Numbered from the stretch's first letter, positions 15,776 to 23,168 are shown. The stretch: 42,898 bases of DNA from Mycobacteriales bacterium (GCA_035714365.1 DASTMB010000020.1:1-42898), one strand, 5' to 3'. A program made the numbers and translations. Notes: generated by a model from the letters alone, not told the origin.

Positions 15776-15964
15776 ATGAAGCACCGTCTCGCGCGCCTCG
15801 CGCTGCTCGGCGGCATCGCCATCGCGGTGTCCGCGCCGATGACCGCCACCTCCAACGCCGCCCTGTGCAACTCGCCGCGCACCGTCGGCCTGTGCAACAC
15901 GCTCAACGCCGTCTGCGGCGCGCTCGGCAGCGTCGACCCGGCGCTCGCCTGCGCGGTGTCCTAG
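15776..15964 (+). CDS. Small secreted Cys-containing protein
   Basis: The 62-residue product starts MKHRLARLALLGGIAIAV, a typical Sec signal peptide, with cleavage predicted near SNA-ALC (about residue 28). The mature part of about 34 residues has four Cys, enough for two disulfides, and ends CAVS. I recognise no family; it does not resemble chaplins. It lies 43 bp after the acyl-CoA dehydrogenase with a purine-rich but weak ribosome site. A short reading frame in GC-rich DNA needs caution, but the intact signal peptide argues that it is real. Confidence 0.65.
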   Translation: MKHRLARLALLGGIAIAVSAPMTATSNAALCNSPRTVGLCNTLNAVCGALGSVDPALACAVS

Positions 15965-16023
15965 CGCCCGCGGAACGTCCGGTACGTCCGCATACGTCCG
16001 CGCGAGATGGGTAGCAGCGGCGC

Positions 16024-17127
16024 ATGGACGTCACGGACATCGCGAAGCTGTACACGGCCCACGGGCCGTACGTGTCGCTGTACCTGAACACGCCGGTGGC
16101 GGTGGAGAACGCCGCGCAACGGCTCGACCTCGCCTGGCGGTCGACGCGCAAGGAGCTGCTCGACGCGGGCGTGGACGAGGTGACGCTCGACGCGCTCGAA
16201 GGCGCGGTCCTCGCCGACCGGACGGAGGGCAACAGCCTGGTGGCGTTCGCGTCGCACGGCTCGGTGCTCTACGCGCGGCGGCTGCCGGAGGAGCTGGCGC
16301 GGGAGACGGCGCTCGTCGCGCCGCTGCCGTACGTCACGCCGTTGCTGTCGTGGCGGCAGACGCGCGTCCCGCACGTCGTCGTCCTCGCCGACCGCACCGG
16401 CGCCGAGATCCTCGCCTACGTGGACGAGAACGAGCCGGTCGTCAGCGAGGAGGTCGAGGGCTCGCACGACGTGATCCGGCGGGTGCAGCCGGGCGGCTGG
16501 TCGCAGCGGCGGTACCAGCAGCGCGCGCTCGACTCGTGGGAGGGCAACGCCGGCGAGATCGCGGGCGAGATCGAACGCGTCGCGCAGAGCGTCGGCGCGG
16601 AGGCGATCCTGCTCGGCGGCGACGTGCACGCGGTGCGGCTGCTCCAGGAGCACCTGCCCGCGCCGTTGCAGCCGCTCGTCACGGTGCTGGAGCACGGCGG
16701 CGGGCGCGCGGCCGACGGCGGCACGCCGTTCACGGCGGCGGCGATCGTGGACAAGGTCGGCGAGCTGGCGCTGGCGCGGCTGTCCCGGGTACTGGACGAG
16801 TTCCAGGAGGAACGCGGCCAGAACGACCGGGCGACCGACGGCGTCGCCGCGACGATCGAGGCGCTGCGCAAGGCGCAGGTCGCGACGCTGCTCGTCCACG
16901 ACGAGCCGGACGACGACACGATGCTGTGGTTCGCCGACGACCCGACGCTCATCGCGGTCGACCGCGCCGAGCTCGACGGCCTCGCCGACCACGTCGAGCA
17001 GGGCCGGCTCGCGGACGTGCTCGTCCGCACGGCGCTCGCGACCGGTGCCGACGTGCTGGTCGTGCCGGCGAGCGGGACGGCGGTCCCGAACGACGGCGTC
17101 GGCGCGGTGCTGCGCTACTCCGACTGA
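16024..17127 (+). CDS. Bacterial eRF1-domain protein, Rv2629/Balon-like (candidate ribosome hibernation factor)
   Basis: The 367-residue protein belongs to the bacterial eRF1/Vms1-like group of which M. tuberculosis Rv2629 is a member. Family landmarks are the N-terminal SLYLNTP strand, a central eRF1 domain-2-like part with QPGGWSQRRYQQRA (Gly157-Gln161, in the place of the GGQ loop of release factors), and a C-terminal domain-3-like part ending with GADVLVVPASGTAVPNDGVGAVLRY. Balon, a homologue, occupies the ribosomal A site in dormant cells and binds EF-Tu. The GGWSQ motif could alternatively mean peptidyl-tRNA hydrolase activity as in Vms1. The ATG at 16024 is the first plausible start. 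No ribosome gene is adjacent. Confidence 0.85.
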   Translation: MDVTDIAKLYTAHGPYVSLYLNTPVAVENAAQRLDLAWRSTRKELLDAGVDEVTLDALEGAVLADRTEGNSLVAFASHGSVLYARRLPEELARETALVAPLPYVTPLLSWRQTRVPHVVVLADRTGAEILAYVDENEPVVSEEVEGSHDVIRRVQPGGWSQRRYQQRALDSWEGNAGEIAGEIERVAQSVGAEAILLGGDVHAVRLLQEHLPAPLQPLVTVLEHGGGRAADGGTPFTAAAIVDKVGELALARLSRVLDEFQEERGQNDRATDGVAATIEALRKAQVATLLVHDEPDDDTMLWFADDPTLIAVDRAELDGLADHVEQGRLADVLVRTALATGADVLVVPASGTAVPNDGVGAVLRYSD

Positions 17128-17155
17128 CCTCGGGCGTTCGGGCAGGATCGTCGGC

Positions 17156-17725
17156 GTGACCGCTGACGACCTGCCCGGACGCGTCGAGGCGCACCTGGTG
17201 TCGGCGCTGGGGCCGTCGACCGGCCGGGCCGGCGTGACGTTCCTCGGCGCCGAACGCATCGAGGTGCTGCGGTTCGGACCCGACCCCGACGGGCTGCACC
17301 GCTACGCGACGCTCGGCATGTCGTGGGCGCCGTTGCCGGACCCGACAGCAACGGTCGTGGACCCGGTGGAGGGGCCGCGCGCGGAGCTGGTGCTGTCGGT
17401 GCGCGGTCCGCGCGACGACGTGCTGCGCGGGCTCGCGGTGCTGGCGGCGAGCCCGTTCGTGGAGGGCGCGGTCGTGGTGCCCGGGGCGTCGCTGGACCTG
17501 GGCGAGCCGCTGTGGCCGGGGGCGGCGTTCACGGCGGTGCTGGTGGCCGAGCCCGGCGGTCTGGTCGAGGACCTGGGGGACGTGCGGTTCTTCCCGGTGC
17601 TGCCGATGACGCCGAACGAGGCGGCGTTCAAGCGGGTGCACGGCGCGGCGGCGCTGGAGGAGCGGTGGCTCGCGTACGGTACCGACCTGCGCGACCCGCA
17701 CCGGGCCGCGGTGGACCTGACGTAG
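17156..17725 (+). CDS. Suppressor-of-fused (SUFU) domain protein
   Basis: The 189-residue soluble protein fits the SUFU domain: FGPDPDGLHRYATLGMSW near the N-terminus, ELVLSVRG, a Pro/Gly-rich middle with WPGAAF, and FFPVLPMTPNEAAFKRVHGAAALEE near the end. Bacterial SUFU proteins are of unknown role; some act as immunity-like partners in toxin systems, but no toxin is visible here. The GTG at 17156 is preceded by CAGGAT at a leaderless-compatible distance of 7 bp. It is followed after 10 bp by the MaoC gene. Confidence 0.85.
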   Translation: MTADDLPGRVEAHLVSALGPSTGRAGVTFLGAERIEVLRFGPDPDGLHRYATLGMSWAPLPDPTATVVDPVEGPRAELVLSVRGPRDDVLRGLAVLAASPFVEGAVVVPGASLDLGEPLWPGAAFTAVLVAEPGGLVEDLGDVRFFPVLPMTPNEAAFKRVHGAAALEERWLAYGTDLRDPHRAAVDLT

Positions 17726-17735
17726 AGGACGGGCG

Positions 17736-18233
17736 ATGCAGTTCGGCAGGTACTACGAGGAGTTCGAGGTCGGCGCGGTCTACAAGCACTGGCCCGGCAA
17801 GACGGTCACCGAGTACGACGACCACCTGTTCTGCCTGCTGACCATGAACCACCACCCGCTGCACCTCGACGCGAACTACGCCGAGAAGACCACGCAGTTC
17901 CAGCGCAACGTCGTCGTCGGCAACTACGTCTACTCGCTGCTGCTCGGCATGTCGGTGCCGGACGTCTCCGGCAAGGCGATCGCGAACCTCGAGGTCGAGT
18001 CGTTGAAGCACGTGGCGCCGACGTTCCACGGTGACACCATCTACGGCGAGACGACCGTGCTCGACAAGACCGAGTCGAGGTCGAAGGACGACCGCGGCGT
18101 CGTGCACGTCGAGACGCGCGGCTACAACCAGGACGGCACGCTCGTCTGCGTGTTCCGCCGCAAGGTGATGGTGCCGAAGCAGTCGCACGCGACGACCGGC
18201 GAGCAGCCGGGCCGGCCGGAGCCGAAGGCCTAG
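17736..18233 (+). CDS. MaoC-family hotdog dehydratase
   Basis: Single-hotdog enoyl-CoA hydratase/dehydratase-like protein of 165 residues. The hydratase loop reads LTMNHHPLHLDANYAE; relative to the canonical D-x-N-P-x-H of (R)-hydratases, the Asp is Asn38 while His43 is kept. The same TMN-type loop occurs, as I recall, in Rv2499c-like enzymes next to CitE and FadE19, so it may be a subgroup feature rather than a defect. GMSVPDVSGKAIANLEVESLKHVAP and GDTIYGETTVL complete the family pattern. It shares an operon-like spacing (10 bp) with the SUFU gene. Its TAG stop lies within the left tip of the palindromic element 18230-18398. Confidence 0.92.
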   Translation: MQFGRYYEEFEVGAVYKHWPGKTVTEYDDHLFCLLTMNHHPLHLDANYAEKTTQFQRNVVVGNYVYSLLLGMSVPDVSGKAIANLEVESLKHVAPTFHGDTIYGETTVLDKTESRSKDDRGVVHVETRGYNQDGTLVCVFRRKVMVPKQSHATTGEQPGRPEPKA

Positions 18234-18398
18234 GAGGGTTCTGCGGAACCCCGCCCTGTCGACCCGAGCCCAGGCGACGACCGGCGGCGTTCTCGGGTGG
18301 CTGCGGGCAACACCAGCCCGCAGCCGCCCTGCGGCCTTGCCGGATCGACGCCTGGCCCTCGGCTCGCCGACGGGCCGGGTTCCGCAGAACCCTCCTAG
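18230..18398. repeat. Compound palindromic element with 22-bp inverted arms, each arm a hairpin
   Basis: Arms 18230-18251 and 18377-18398 are perfect inverted repeats. Each arm also folds on itself (GGGTTC-TGCG-GAACCC and GGGTTC-CGCA-GAACCC) and the two loops are complementary. Inside is a third perfect hairpin, arms 18299-18308 and 18316-18325 with a 7-nt loop, and the intervening DNA retains partial inverted symmetry. The tips contain CTAG/TAG and supply the stop codons of both flanking convergent genes (MaoC, Nudix). It may be a miniature mobile repeat or a bidirectional terminator; no second copy is obvious in this window. Confidence 0.7.
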
Positions 18399-18796
18399 AG
18401 CACACCCATCCGTTCCAGCTCGGCGAGCAGGCCGGGGGAGAGCGGCAACGCGCGCACCTCGTCCGGCGCGAAGAACGCCGCGTCGAGCGCGTCGTCGCCG
18501 GCGGCCAGCGTGCCGCCTACGGCGCGCGCCGCGAAGTCCTCGACGACGTAGCCGCCGCCGAGGTCGGCGCGGCAGAGCAGCGCGCCGACCTCGACGTCGA
18601 GACCGGTCTCCTCGCGCACCTCGCGCGCCGCCGCGCGCTCCGGCGTCTCGCCGGGCTCGATCCGCCCGCCGGGGATCGACCACAGCCCGCGCGCCGGCTC
18701 GTGCGCGCGGCGCACGAGCAGCAGGCGGCCGGCGTCGTCGCGCACGACCGCCCCCGCGCAGTTCACCCGCGGATCGCGTTTCTCCGTCTGCACCAA
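18395..18796 (-). CDS. Nudix hydrolase
   Basis: Small MutT-type pyrophosphohydrolase of 133 residues. The Nudix box [24 protein letters not shown] is complete apart from ordinary substitutions, including the metal-binding REETG. The preceding [20 protein letters not shown] is typical of nucleotide-sanitising or ADP-ribose members; the substrate is not specified. The start is TTG 18796 or GTG 18793. Its promoter region contains a perfect 15-bp palindrome and its stop codon lies inside the right tip of the palindromic element. Confidence 0.92.
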   Translation of the reverse strand: MVQTEKRDPRVNCAGAVVRDDAGRLLLVRRAHEPARGLWSIPGGRIEPGETPERAAAREVREETGLDVEVGALLCRADLGGGYVVEDFAARAVGGTLAAGDDALDAAFFAPDEVRALPLSPGLLAELERMGVL

Positions 18797-18809
18797 CGGG
18801 AATCCCGTT
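18795..18809. promoter_or_regulatory. Perfect dyad AACGGGAATCCCGTT at the Nudix start
   Basis: A 7+1+7 bp palindrome overlaps the first codon of the Nudix gene and lies about 48 bp upstream of the divergent small membrane protein gene. Size and perfection suggest a transcription-factor site; the cognate factor is unknown. Confidence 0.4.
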
Positions 18810-18856
18810 CTCGACAGTGAACAGCCGGCGACCGCCGGCCGGACAAGGAGGCCATT

Positions 18857-19126
18857 GTGGTCCGCCGAGTAGTCGAAGAGGACGTCGCCACCCCGACCAC
18901 CACCGTCTACGAGAACGACGGTTCGTGGATCGGCCGCACGATCGTCGCGCTGGTCATCCTGGCGCTGCTCGTCGCCGGCGCCGTCTGGCTGGTGCGCGCG
19001 CTGTCCGACAACAACGACAACGGTGTCGACATCAAGCCGAACGTCAACATCACGCAGAACGACGACACCAGCGGCGGCAGCGGCGACACGGGCAACGTGC
19101 AGCCGTCCGGCGCCCTCCCGAGCTGA
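18857..19126 (+). CDS. Small single-pass membrane protein with Asn/Asp/Gly-rich exterior
   Basis: The 89-residue product has an acidic N-terminus, one transmembrane helix (about 27-49; [18 protein letters not shown]) and a low-complexity tail rich in Asn, Asp, Ser and Gly ([16 protein letters not shown]). I do not recognise a family. GTG 18857 follows a strong AAGGAGG site at 18845-18851. The next gene starts 11 bp downstream and also encodes a single-helix protein, so they form a small operon. Confidence 0.75.
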   Translation: MVRRVVEEDVATPTTTVYENDGSWIGRTIVALVILALLVAGAVWLVRALSDNNDNGVDIKPNVNITQNDDTSGGSGDTGNVQPSGALPS

Positions 19127-19137
19127 CGGAGGCTGAC

Positions 19138-19296
19138 GTGAACCTGCTCGTGCTGCTGATCCTGCTGCTCGTCGTGCTCGCGATCGTCGCCGGCATCGGC
19201 GGCCCGCGGATGTACTCGACGCGCCGCCGCACCGTCATCGTCGACGACGAGCCCGTGGTGGAGCGCCGCCGCTACGTCGAGGACGACGTCGTCTAG
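19138..19296 (+). CDS. 52-residue single-helix membrane protein
   Basis: The product begins with a Leu/Val-rich helix ([21 protein letters not shown]) and continues with a charged cytoplasmic tail in which RRR blocks alternate with acidic-valine blocks ([17 protein letters not shown]). The tail resembles the N-terminus of the upstream partner (VRRVVEEDV). GTG 19138 has a GGAGG site 5 bp upstream. No function is recognisable. A clear hairpin follows the stop codon. Confidence 0.7.
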   Translation: MNLLVLLILLLVVLAIVAGIGGPRMYSTRRRTVIVDDEPVVERRRYVEDDVV

Positions 19297-19321
19297 AGCG
19301 TTCTTCCGGTTCGGACACGCC

Positions 19322-19350
19322 CGGCCCGCCTGCCCCGCGCAGGCGGGCCG
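19322..19350 (+). terminator. Hairpin after the small membrane-protein operon
   Basis: Arms 19322-19333 and 19339-19350 form a perfect 12-bp GC-rich stem with a 5-nt loop, 26 bp after the stop of the 52-residue gene. There is no T-run. Confidence 0.65.
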
Positions 19351-19389
19351 CCGCGTTGTCCGGGCCGTTGCGGCCCGCCCCGGCACCTC

Positions 19390-19462
19390 GCGCTACTGGT
19401 GAGTAGCGGCCGCGCGCACGCGGCGTTCGGTGAACGACGGCGTCGCTACTCACCAGTAGCGC
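19390..19462. repeat. Paired-arm inverted repeat, 19-bp arms, each arm a hairpin
   Basis: Arms 19390-19408 and 19444-19462 are perfectly complementary. Each arm is itself CGCTACT-N4-AGTAGCG, with loops GGTG and CACC that complement each other. The structure can be two small hairpins or one long stem. It occupies the 270-bp gap between the small membrane proteins and the zinc-ribbon gene. It repeats the architecture, not the sequence, of the element at 18230-18398. Confidence 0.7.
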
Positions 19463-19530
19463 AGCCGCCGGGCGGGGCGCGGACCCGTACCCGCACCGCC
19501 GCGTCAGGAGGTTCTGGCCCGCGCGGGGGG

Positions 19531-19559
19531 TTGACGCGGCGCGCGCGCGGACCGACCTT
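19531..19559 (+). promoter_or_regulatory. Promoter TTGACG-17-GACCTT, leaderless
   Basis: A good -35 (TTGACG, 19531-19536) is followed after 17 bp by GACCTT (19554-19559). The -10 ends 7 bp before ATG 19567, so the mRNA probably has no leader. Confidence 0.5.
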
Positions 19560-19566
19560 GGCTGAC

Positions 19567-20193
19567 ATGACCGTTCCCGCGACCTGTTCCCGCTGCGGGG
19601 GGCCGCTGCGCGCGCCGGGCTTCTGGTCCAGCGCCTGGCAGTGCGAGCTGCACGGTGAGGTGCACCCGTTCCACGCCGCGCCGGCGCCGAGCCTGGCCGC
19701 GGTCGAACGTCTCGTCGCCGACTCGCCGCGGGTACCCGTCTGGGTGCCGCGGCCGCTGCCGGCCGGGTGGACGGTGACCGGCGTCGCGCGCGCGGGCGAC
19801 GACCGCACCGGTGTGGTGGCCTCGCTCGTCGCGGTGTCCGGCCCGAGCGCCGCCGGCCTGGCGGACGTGGTGCTCATCGCGGAGGAGCCGGGCGTCGGGC
19901 TCGGCGCGCGGTTCGCCGGTCTCGCCGGGACCGACCCGGGGCCGTGCCCGGACGCCCCGCCGGACCACAAGATCGAGGCCGCCGGGCACCCGACCGCGCT
20001 GTGGCGCACGGCCACCGGCGACGACCGGTGCGCGCTCGTTGGCGAGTCGAAGGCGTACTGGCTGTGGTGCGTCGTCTGGCCGGAGACGGCGGGCGACGTG
20101 CTCGACCGCGTGGTCCTGCACGACCTCCGCGACGGGGGGCACCCGGAGCTGGAGCTGGTCTTCGGCGCGCAGACCCCGCGCCTCACGCCGTAA
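19567..20193 (+). CDS. DUF6758-like zinc-ribbon protein
   Basis: The 208-residue protein opens with TCSRCGGPLRAPGFWSSAWQCELHG, a Cys pair followed by Cys/His that likely binds zinc, then an alpha/beta domain with PVWVPRPLPAGWTVTGVARAGDD. This pattern matches an actinobacteria-specific family (DUF6758, from memory) of unknown function, commonly found near PHP-domain and MarC genes as here. The ATG has a promoter-like TTGACG at the right distance upstream. It ends before a bidirectional hairpin. Confidence 0.75.
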   Translation: MTVPATCSRCGGPLRAPGFWSSAWQCELHGEVHPFHAAPAPSLAAVERLVADSPRVPVWVPRPLPAGWTVTGVARAGDDRTGVVASLVAVSGPSAAGLADVVLIAEEPGVGLGARFAGLAGTDPGPCPDAPPDHKIEAAGHPTALWRTATGDDRCALVGESKAYWLWCVVWPETAGDVLDRVVLHDLRDGGHPELELVFGAQTPRLTP

Positions 20194-20207
20194 CCACGGG
20201 CCCTATG

Positions 20208-20248
20208 CCGGAGGGCCGCCCCGCGGGATGCGCGGAACGGCCCTCCGG
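20208..20248. terminator. Bidirectional hairpin between convergent genes
   Basis: Arms 20208-20218 and 20238-20248 pair perfectly over 11 bp with a 19-nt loop. It lies between the stops of the zinc-ribbon gene and the secreted protein gene. Confidence 0.6.
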
Positions 20249-20262
20249 GTCGGGCGGGCGGC

Positions 20263-20976
20263 TCAGGTGACGCTGAACGAGTCCGAGTCGCTGTGGTTGA
20301 CGCCCGCCGTGTCGTTGTAGTCGAAGTACGACCACGCGGTGCCGGTGGCGGACGGGTTCTTGCCGACGACGCGGGTCGTCGTCACGCCGCCGGACCGGGC
20401 GTAGCCGTACGCCGTGGTGGTCTGGTCGGACGCGCTGCTGGCGCAGGTGATCTCGTCGGGCATGTCGGGCGTGACGACGTCGTAGTGGGCGCTGGCGTTG
20501 AACGAGTCGCCGGAGCTCTTCCAGACGAAGAACACCCGCTTGGTGACGGTGATGCCGAGGAACGAGCCGCGGGCCTGGAGCTCGGCGACGGCGCCGGTGG
20601 GGGCGCCGGTGCCGACGGGGTCGACCCAGGTGAGCGTGTAGTTCTGCGTGCCGGTGCTGCCGCAGCCGTCGGTCCACGGGTCGCTGTGCGCGGTGACCGA
20701 GCCGACGACGTCGCCGTTCACGGGGGGCGGGGAGACGGGGCTGGTGCTGTCGACCGCGTGGGCGAGCAGCGCGCCGGTGGCCAGGTGCAGCGTGGCGTTC
20801 GTCTTCGGCACGTTGGTGCCGTAGTCGACGAACGTCGTCAGGTCGGCGACGGCGCTGTGGGTGGTGGGGTTCGGCGTGGCGGTGAAGCTGAGCGCGCCGG
20901 CGTGGGCGTGGGGCGCGAGCAGCGCGAGGGCGGCACAGACCACCGTCGTCGCTCCGAACCGCGTGCGTAGGGTCAC
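20263..20976 (-). CDS. Secreted hypothetical protein
   Basis: A 237-residue exported protein with a clean signal peptide (MTLRTRFGATTVVCAALALL, cleavage near AHA-GA at about 26). The mature part is Thr/Ser/Gly-rich and beta-predicted, has two Cys (in TDGCGS and ITCASS) that may pair, and shows no known domain. GTG 20976 follows an AGGAGGAG ribosome site. The 108 bp upstream are unusually AT-rich for this genome and hold two small hairpins, one just before the ribosome site. Function unknown. Confidence 0.75.
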   Translation of the reverse strand: MTLRTRFGATTVVCAALALLAPHAHAGALSFTATPNPTTHSAVADLTTFVDYGTNVPKTNATLHLATGALLAHAVDSTSPVSPPPVNGDVVGSVTAHSDPWTDGCGSTGTQNYTLTWVDPVGTGAPTGAVAELQARGSFLGITVTKRVFFVWKSSGDSFNASAHYDVVTPDMPDEITCASSASDQTTTAYGYARSGGVTTTRVVGKNPSATGTAWSYFDYNDTAGVNHSDSDSFSVT

Positions 20977-21084
20977 GTTCTCCTCCTGTCCCCGGTGACT
21001 GGCGATCTGCCAGCCTGGAACGTGCCATCGCTTTATGGCGCATAGGCCGATGGAAGAGATAGAGGCGATTTGTGCCCTATGTCC

Positions 21085-21822
21085 TTACTCGGAGGTAAGG
21101 GTGGGAGCGGCAGCAAGCGCCTCGGCCGCCGCCGCGCTGACCCGCGCCTCCATGGCGCGGGCGAACAACGGCTCGATGGTCGCGAGCGCGAGCGGCGGCA
21201 GCCGGTGCAGCGCGTCGGTGATGCGTTGCAGCTCGTCCGGCGGCATGCCGCGGTCGACGTAGGGCCGCCACACCCGGTCGAGGAACAGCGCGACCCAGCG
21301 CTCGGCGATCCGGTCCAGGTCGGTGACCAGCACGGCCGCCTCGGCGAGCAACGCGTCCACCGGCAGGCCGGCGGCGCGCAGCTCGCGGCCGGCGTGCAGG
21401 ATCCGCGTGCTCGGCACGGCGTAGCCGCCGTCCTCGGTCGGCACGACCAGGCCGAGCCGCACCGAGGCCGCGAGCGACTCGTCGTCCAGGTCGAACTCGC
21501 GCAGGAGGTCCGCGCGGCCGAGCACCCGGTGCGCCTCGTCGCGCCACGACGCGTCGAGCGCCTCCTCGAGGCCGAGCAGCCCGGCCAGGCCGTAGCCGCG
21601 TTCCCACGCGTCGAACAGCTCGCGGATCGCCGCGAGCGAGAAGCCGCGGTCGAGGAGCTGCGCGATGTGGTGCAGCCGCGCGACGTGCCCCTCGCCGTAG
21701 TGGCCGGTGCGGCCGACGAGGCGCGGCGGCGGGAGCAGGCCGCGCTCCTGGTACGCCCTGATGTTGCGGCTGGTCGTGCCGGTCCGTTGCGCGAGCTGGT
21801 CGATGGTCAGGTCGTCGGTCAT
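21085..21822 (-). CDS. MerR family transcriptional regulator
   Basis: The 245-residue protein has a MerR winged helix at the N-terminus (LTIDQLAQRTGTTSRNIRAY, then QERGLLPPPRLVGRTGHYGE) followed by a helical effector domain of about 170 residues of no clear class. There are no metal-binding Cys, so it is not a metal sensor. Its ATG shares a base with the TGA of the PmbA-like gene (TGATG), so it is the third gene of a coupled operon with the two TldD/PmbA proteins. It probably regulates its own operon or a nearby target. Confidence 0.92.
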   Translation of the reverse strand: MTDDLTIDQLAQRTGTTSRNIRAYQERGLLPPPRLVGRTGHYGEGHVARLHHIAQLLDRGFSLAAIRELFDAWERGYGLAGLLGLEEALDASWRDEAHRVLGRADLLREFDLDDESLAASVRLGLVVPTEDGGYAVPSTRILHAGRELRAAGLPVDALLAEAAVLVTDLDRIAERWVALFLDRVWRPYVDRGMPPDELQRITDALHRLPPLALATIEPLFARAMEARVSAAAAEALAAAPTLTSE

Positions 21823-23168
21823 CAGAACGTCGTCGCCGACGAGAAGTGGAACGACCCGAGCCGCAACGCCGGCACCCGGACCGAGCCGCCGAACTCGCTG
21901 CCCAGCGCGGTGTCCCGCCCCACCGCCTCGACCGTGTCCAGCGCCGCGAGCACCGACTGCGTGAACCGCAGGTTGCGCACGCCGCCGACGACCGCGCCGT
22001 CCTCGACCAGGAACGTCCCGTCGCGGGTCATGCCGGTCAGCGTCGTGGACAGCGCGTGGACGGCGTTCGTGTAGTGGAAGCGCGTGACGAGCAGGCCGCG
22101 CTCGCAGCCGGCGACGAGGTCCTCCGCCGACGCGTCGCCGGGGCGCAGCGCCGGGTTGGCGGGGAAGCCACCCTCCGGGTTGGGCGCCGGGTGCGCGTGG
22201 CCGGTCGAGGTCGCCCTCGCGATGCGGGCGGACATGCGGTCGTGGGCGGCGTTGACGGCGACGCCGTCCTCGACGAGCGGCAGCGCGCGCTTCGGCGTCC
22301 CCTCGGCGTCGAACGGCAGCCCGAGCATGCCGGGCGCGAGCGGGTCGTCGACGATCGTGACGAGCGGCGAGCAGACCCGCTGCCCGAGCCGCGCCGACAG
22401 CGCGGAGCGCCCCTCCGCGACGTCGCGGCCGCCGAACGCCAGCCAGCAGAGCCACTCCACCAGCGTCCCGACGGCGGGGGGCTCGAGGATGACGCGCCAG
22501 TCGCCGGGCGGGACGTCCCGCGGGTGCCGGCCGACGTCGGTCTTGCGGACCGCGCGCGCGGCCGCGGCGGCGGCGTCGATGCCGCCGAGCGACGCGGCGG
22601 TGTCCTCGCCCCAGCCGGTCGAGTCGTCGCCGGAGACGAGGCAGGTGACCGACGCGCGGGTGCCGGCGGCGTAGGCGGCGACGCCGAGCGAGTTGACGAC
22701 GGCGGTCTCGCGGCGGCCGGTCTCGGCGGTGCCGGCGGCGACCATGCCGGTGCCGAGCTCGGCGAGCATCGCGGCGACGAGCGCGGCGCGTTCGGCGGGG
22801 GAGGCGGCGGCGGTCGCGGCGTCGTCCTCGGCCGCGCCCGGCTCGTACGCCGCCGGCCCGGCCAGCCCGGCGAACCCCTCGTCGCGCGGGGTCACGCGCG
22901 CCGCCTCGACGGCGGCGCGGGCCGCGTCGCGCAGGCCGGCGGGCGTGAGGTCGTTGGTGGCGACGACGCCGACGCGGGCGCCGTCGACCACGACGCGGAC
23001 GCGGGCCTCGCCGTCGACGCGCGCGGTGTTCTGGTGGACGCGCGACTCGGCGAACCTCGTCAACGCCGTGTCGTCGCGCGTCAGCAGCACCTCGACGCCG
23101 TCGGCGCCGTCGACAGCCAGCGCCTCCGACGCCAGCGACAACGCCGTGTCCCGGCCGAGGCCGGTCAC
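21822..23168 (-). CDS. TldE/PmbA-like subunit of the TldD/E protease
   Basis: The 448-residue protein is the non-metal partner of TldD: the family fold is present (VEVLLTRDDTALTRFAESRV at the N-terminus, NPEGGFPANPALRPGD and DLVAGCERGLLVT near the end), without a HExxxH zinc motif. TldD/E heterodimers are proteases that trim unfolded peptides and, in some bacteria, leaders of modified peptides such as microcin B17. GTG 23168 overlaps the TldD stop (GTGA). The downstream MerR gene is also coupled. No precursor peptide is evident nearby. Confidence 0.93.
   Translation of the reverse strand: MTGLGRDTALSLASEALAVDGADGVEVLLTRDDTALTRFAESRVHQNTARVDGEARVRVVVDGARVGVVATNDLTPAGLRDAARAAVEAARVTPRDEGFAGLAGPAAYEPGAAEDDAATAAASPAERAALVAAMLAELGTGMVAAGTAETGRRETAVVNSLGVAAYAAGTRASVTCLVSGDDSTGWGEDTAASLGGIDAAAAAARAVRKTDVGRHPRDVPPGDWRVILEPPAVGTLVEWLCWLAFGGRDVAEGRSALSARLGQRVCSPLVTIVDDPLAPGMLGLPFDAEGTPKRALPLVEDGVAVNAAHDRMSARIARATSTGHAHPAPNPEGGFPANPALRPGDASAEDLVAGCERGLLVTRFHYTNAVHALSTTLTGMTRDGTFLVEDGAVVGGVRNLRFTQSVLAALDTVEAVGRDTALGSEFGGSVRVPALRLGSFHFSSATTF

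Noticed and set aside
17156-17725. SUFU protein as immunity gene of a toxin system
   Set aside because: No polymorphic toxin, secretion marker or repeat of SUFU/immunity genes surrounds it.
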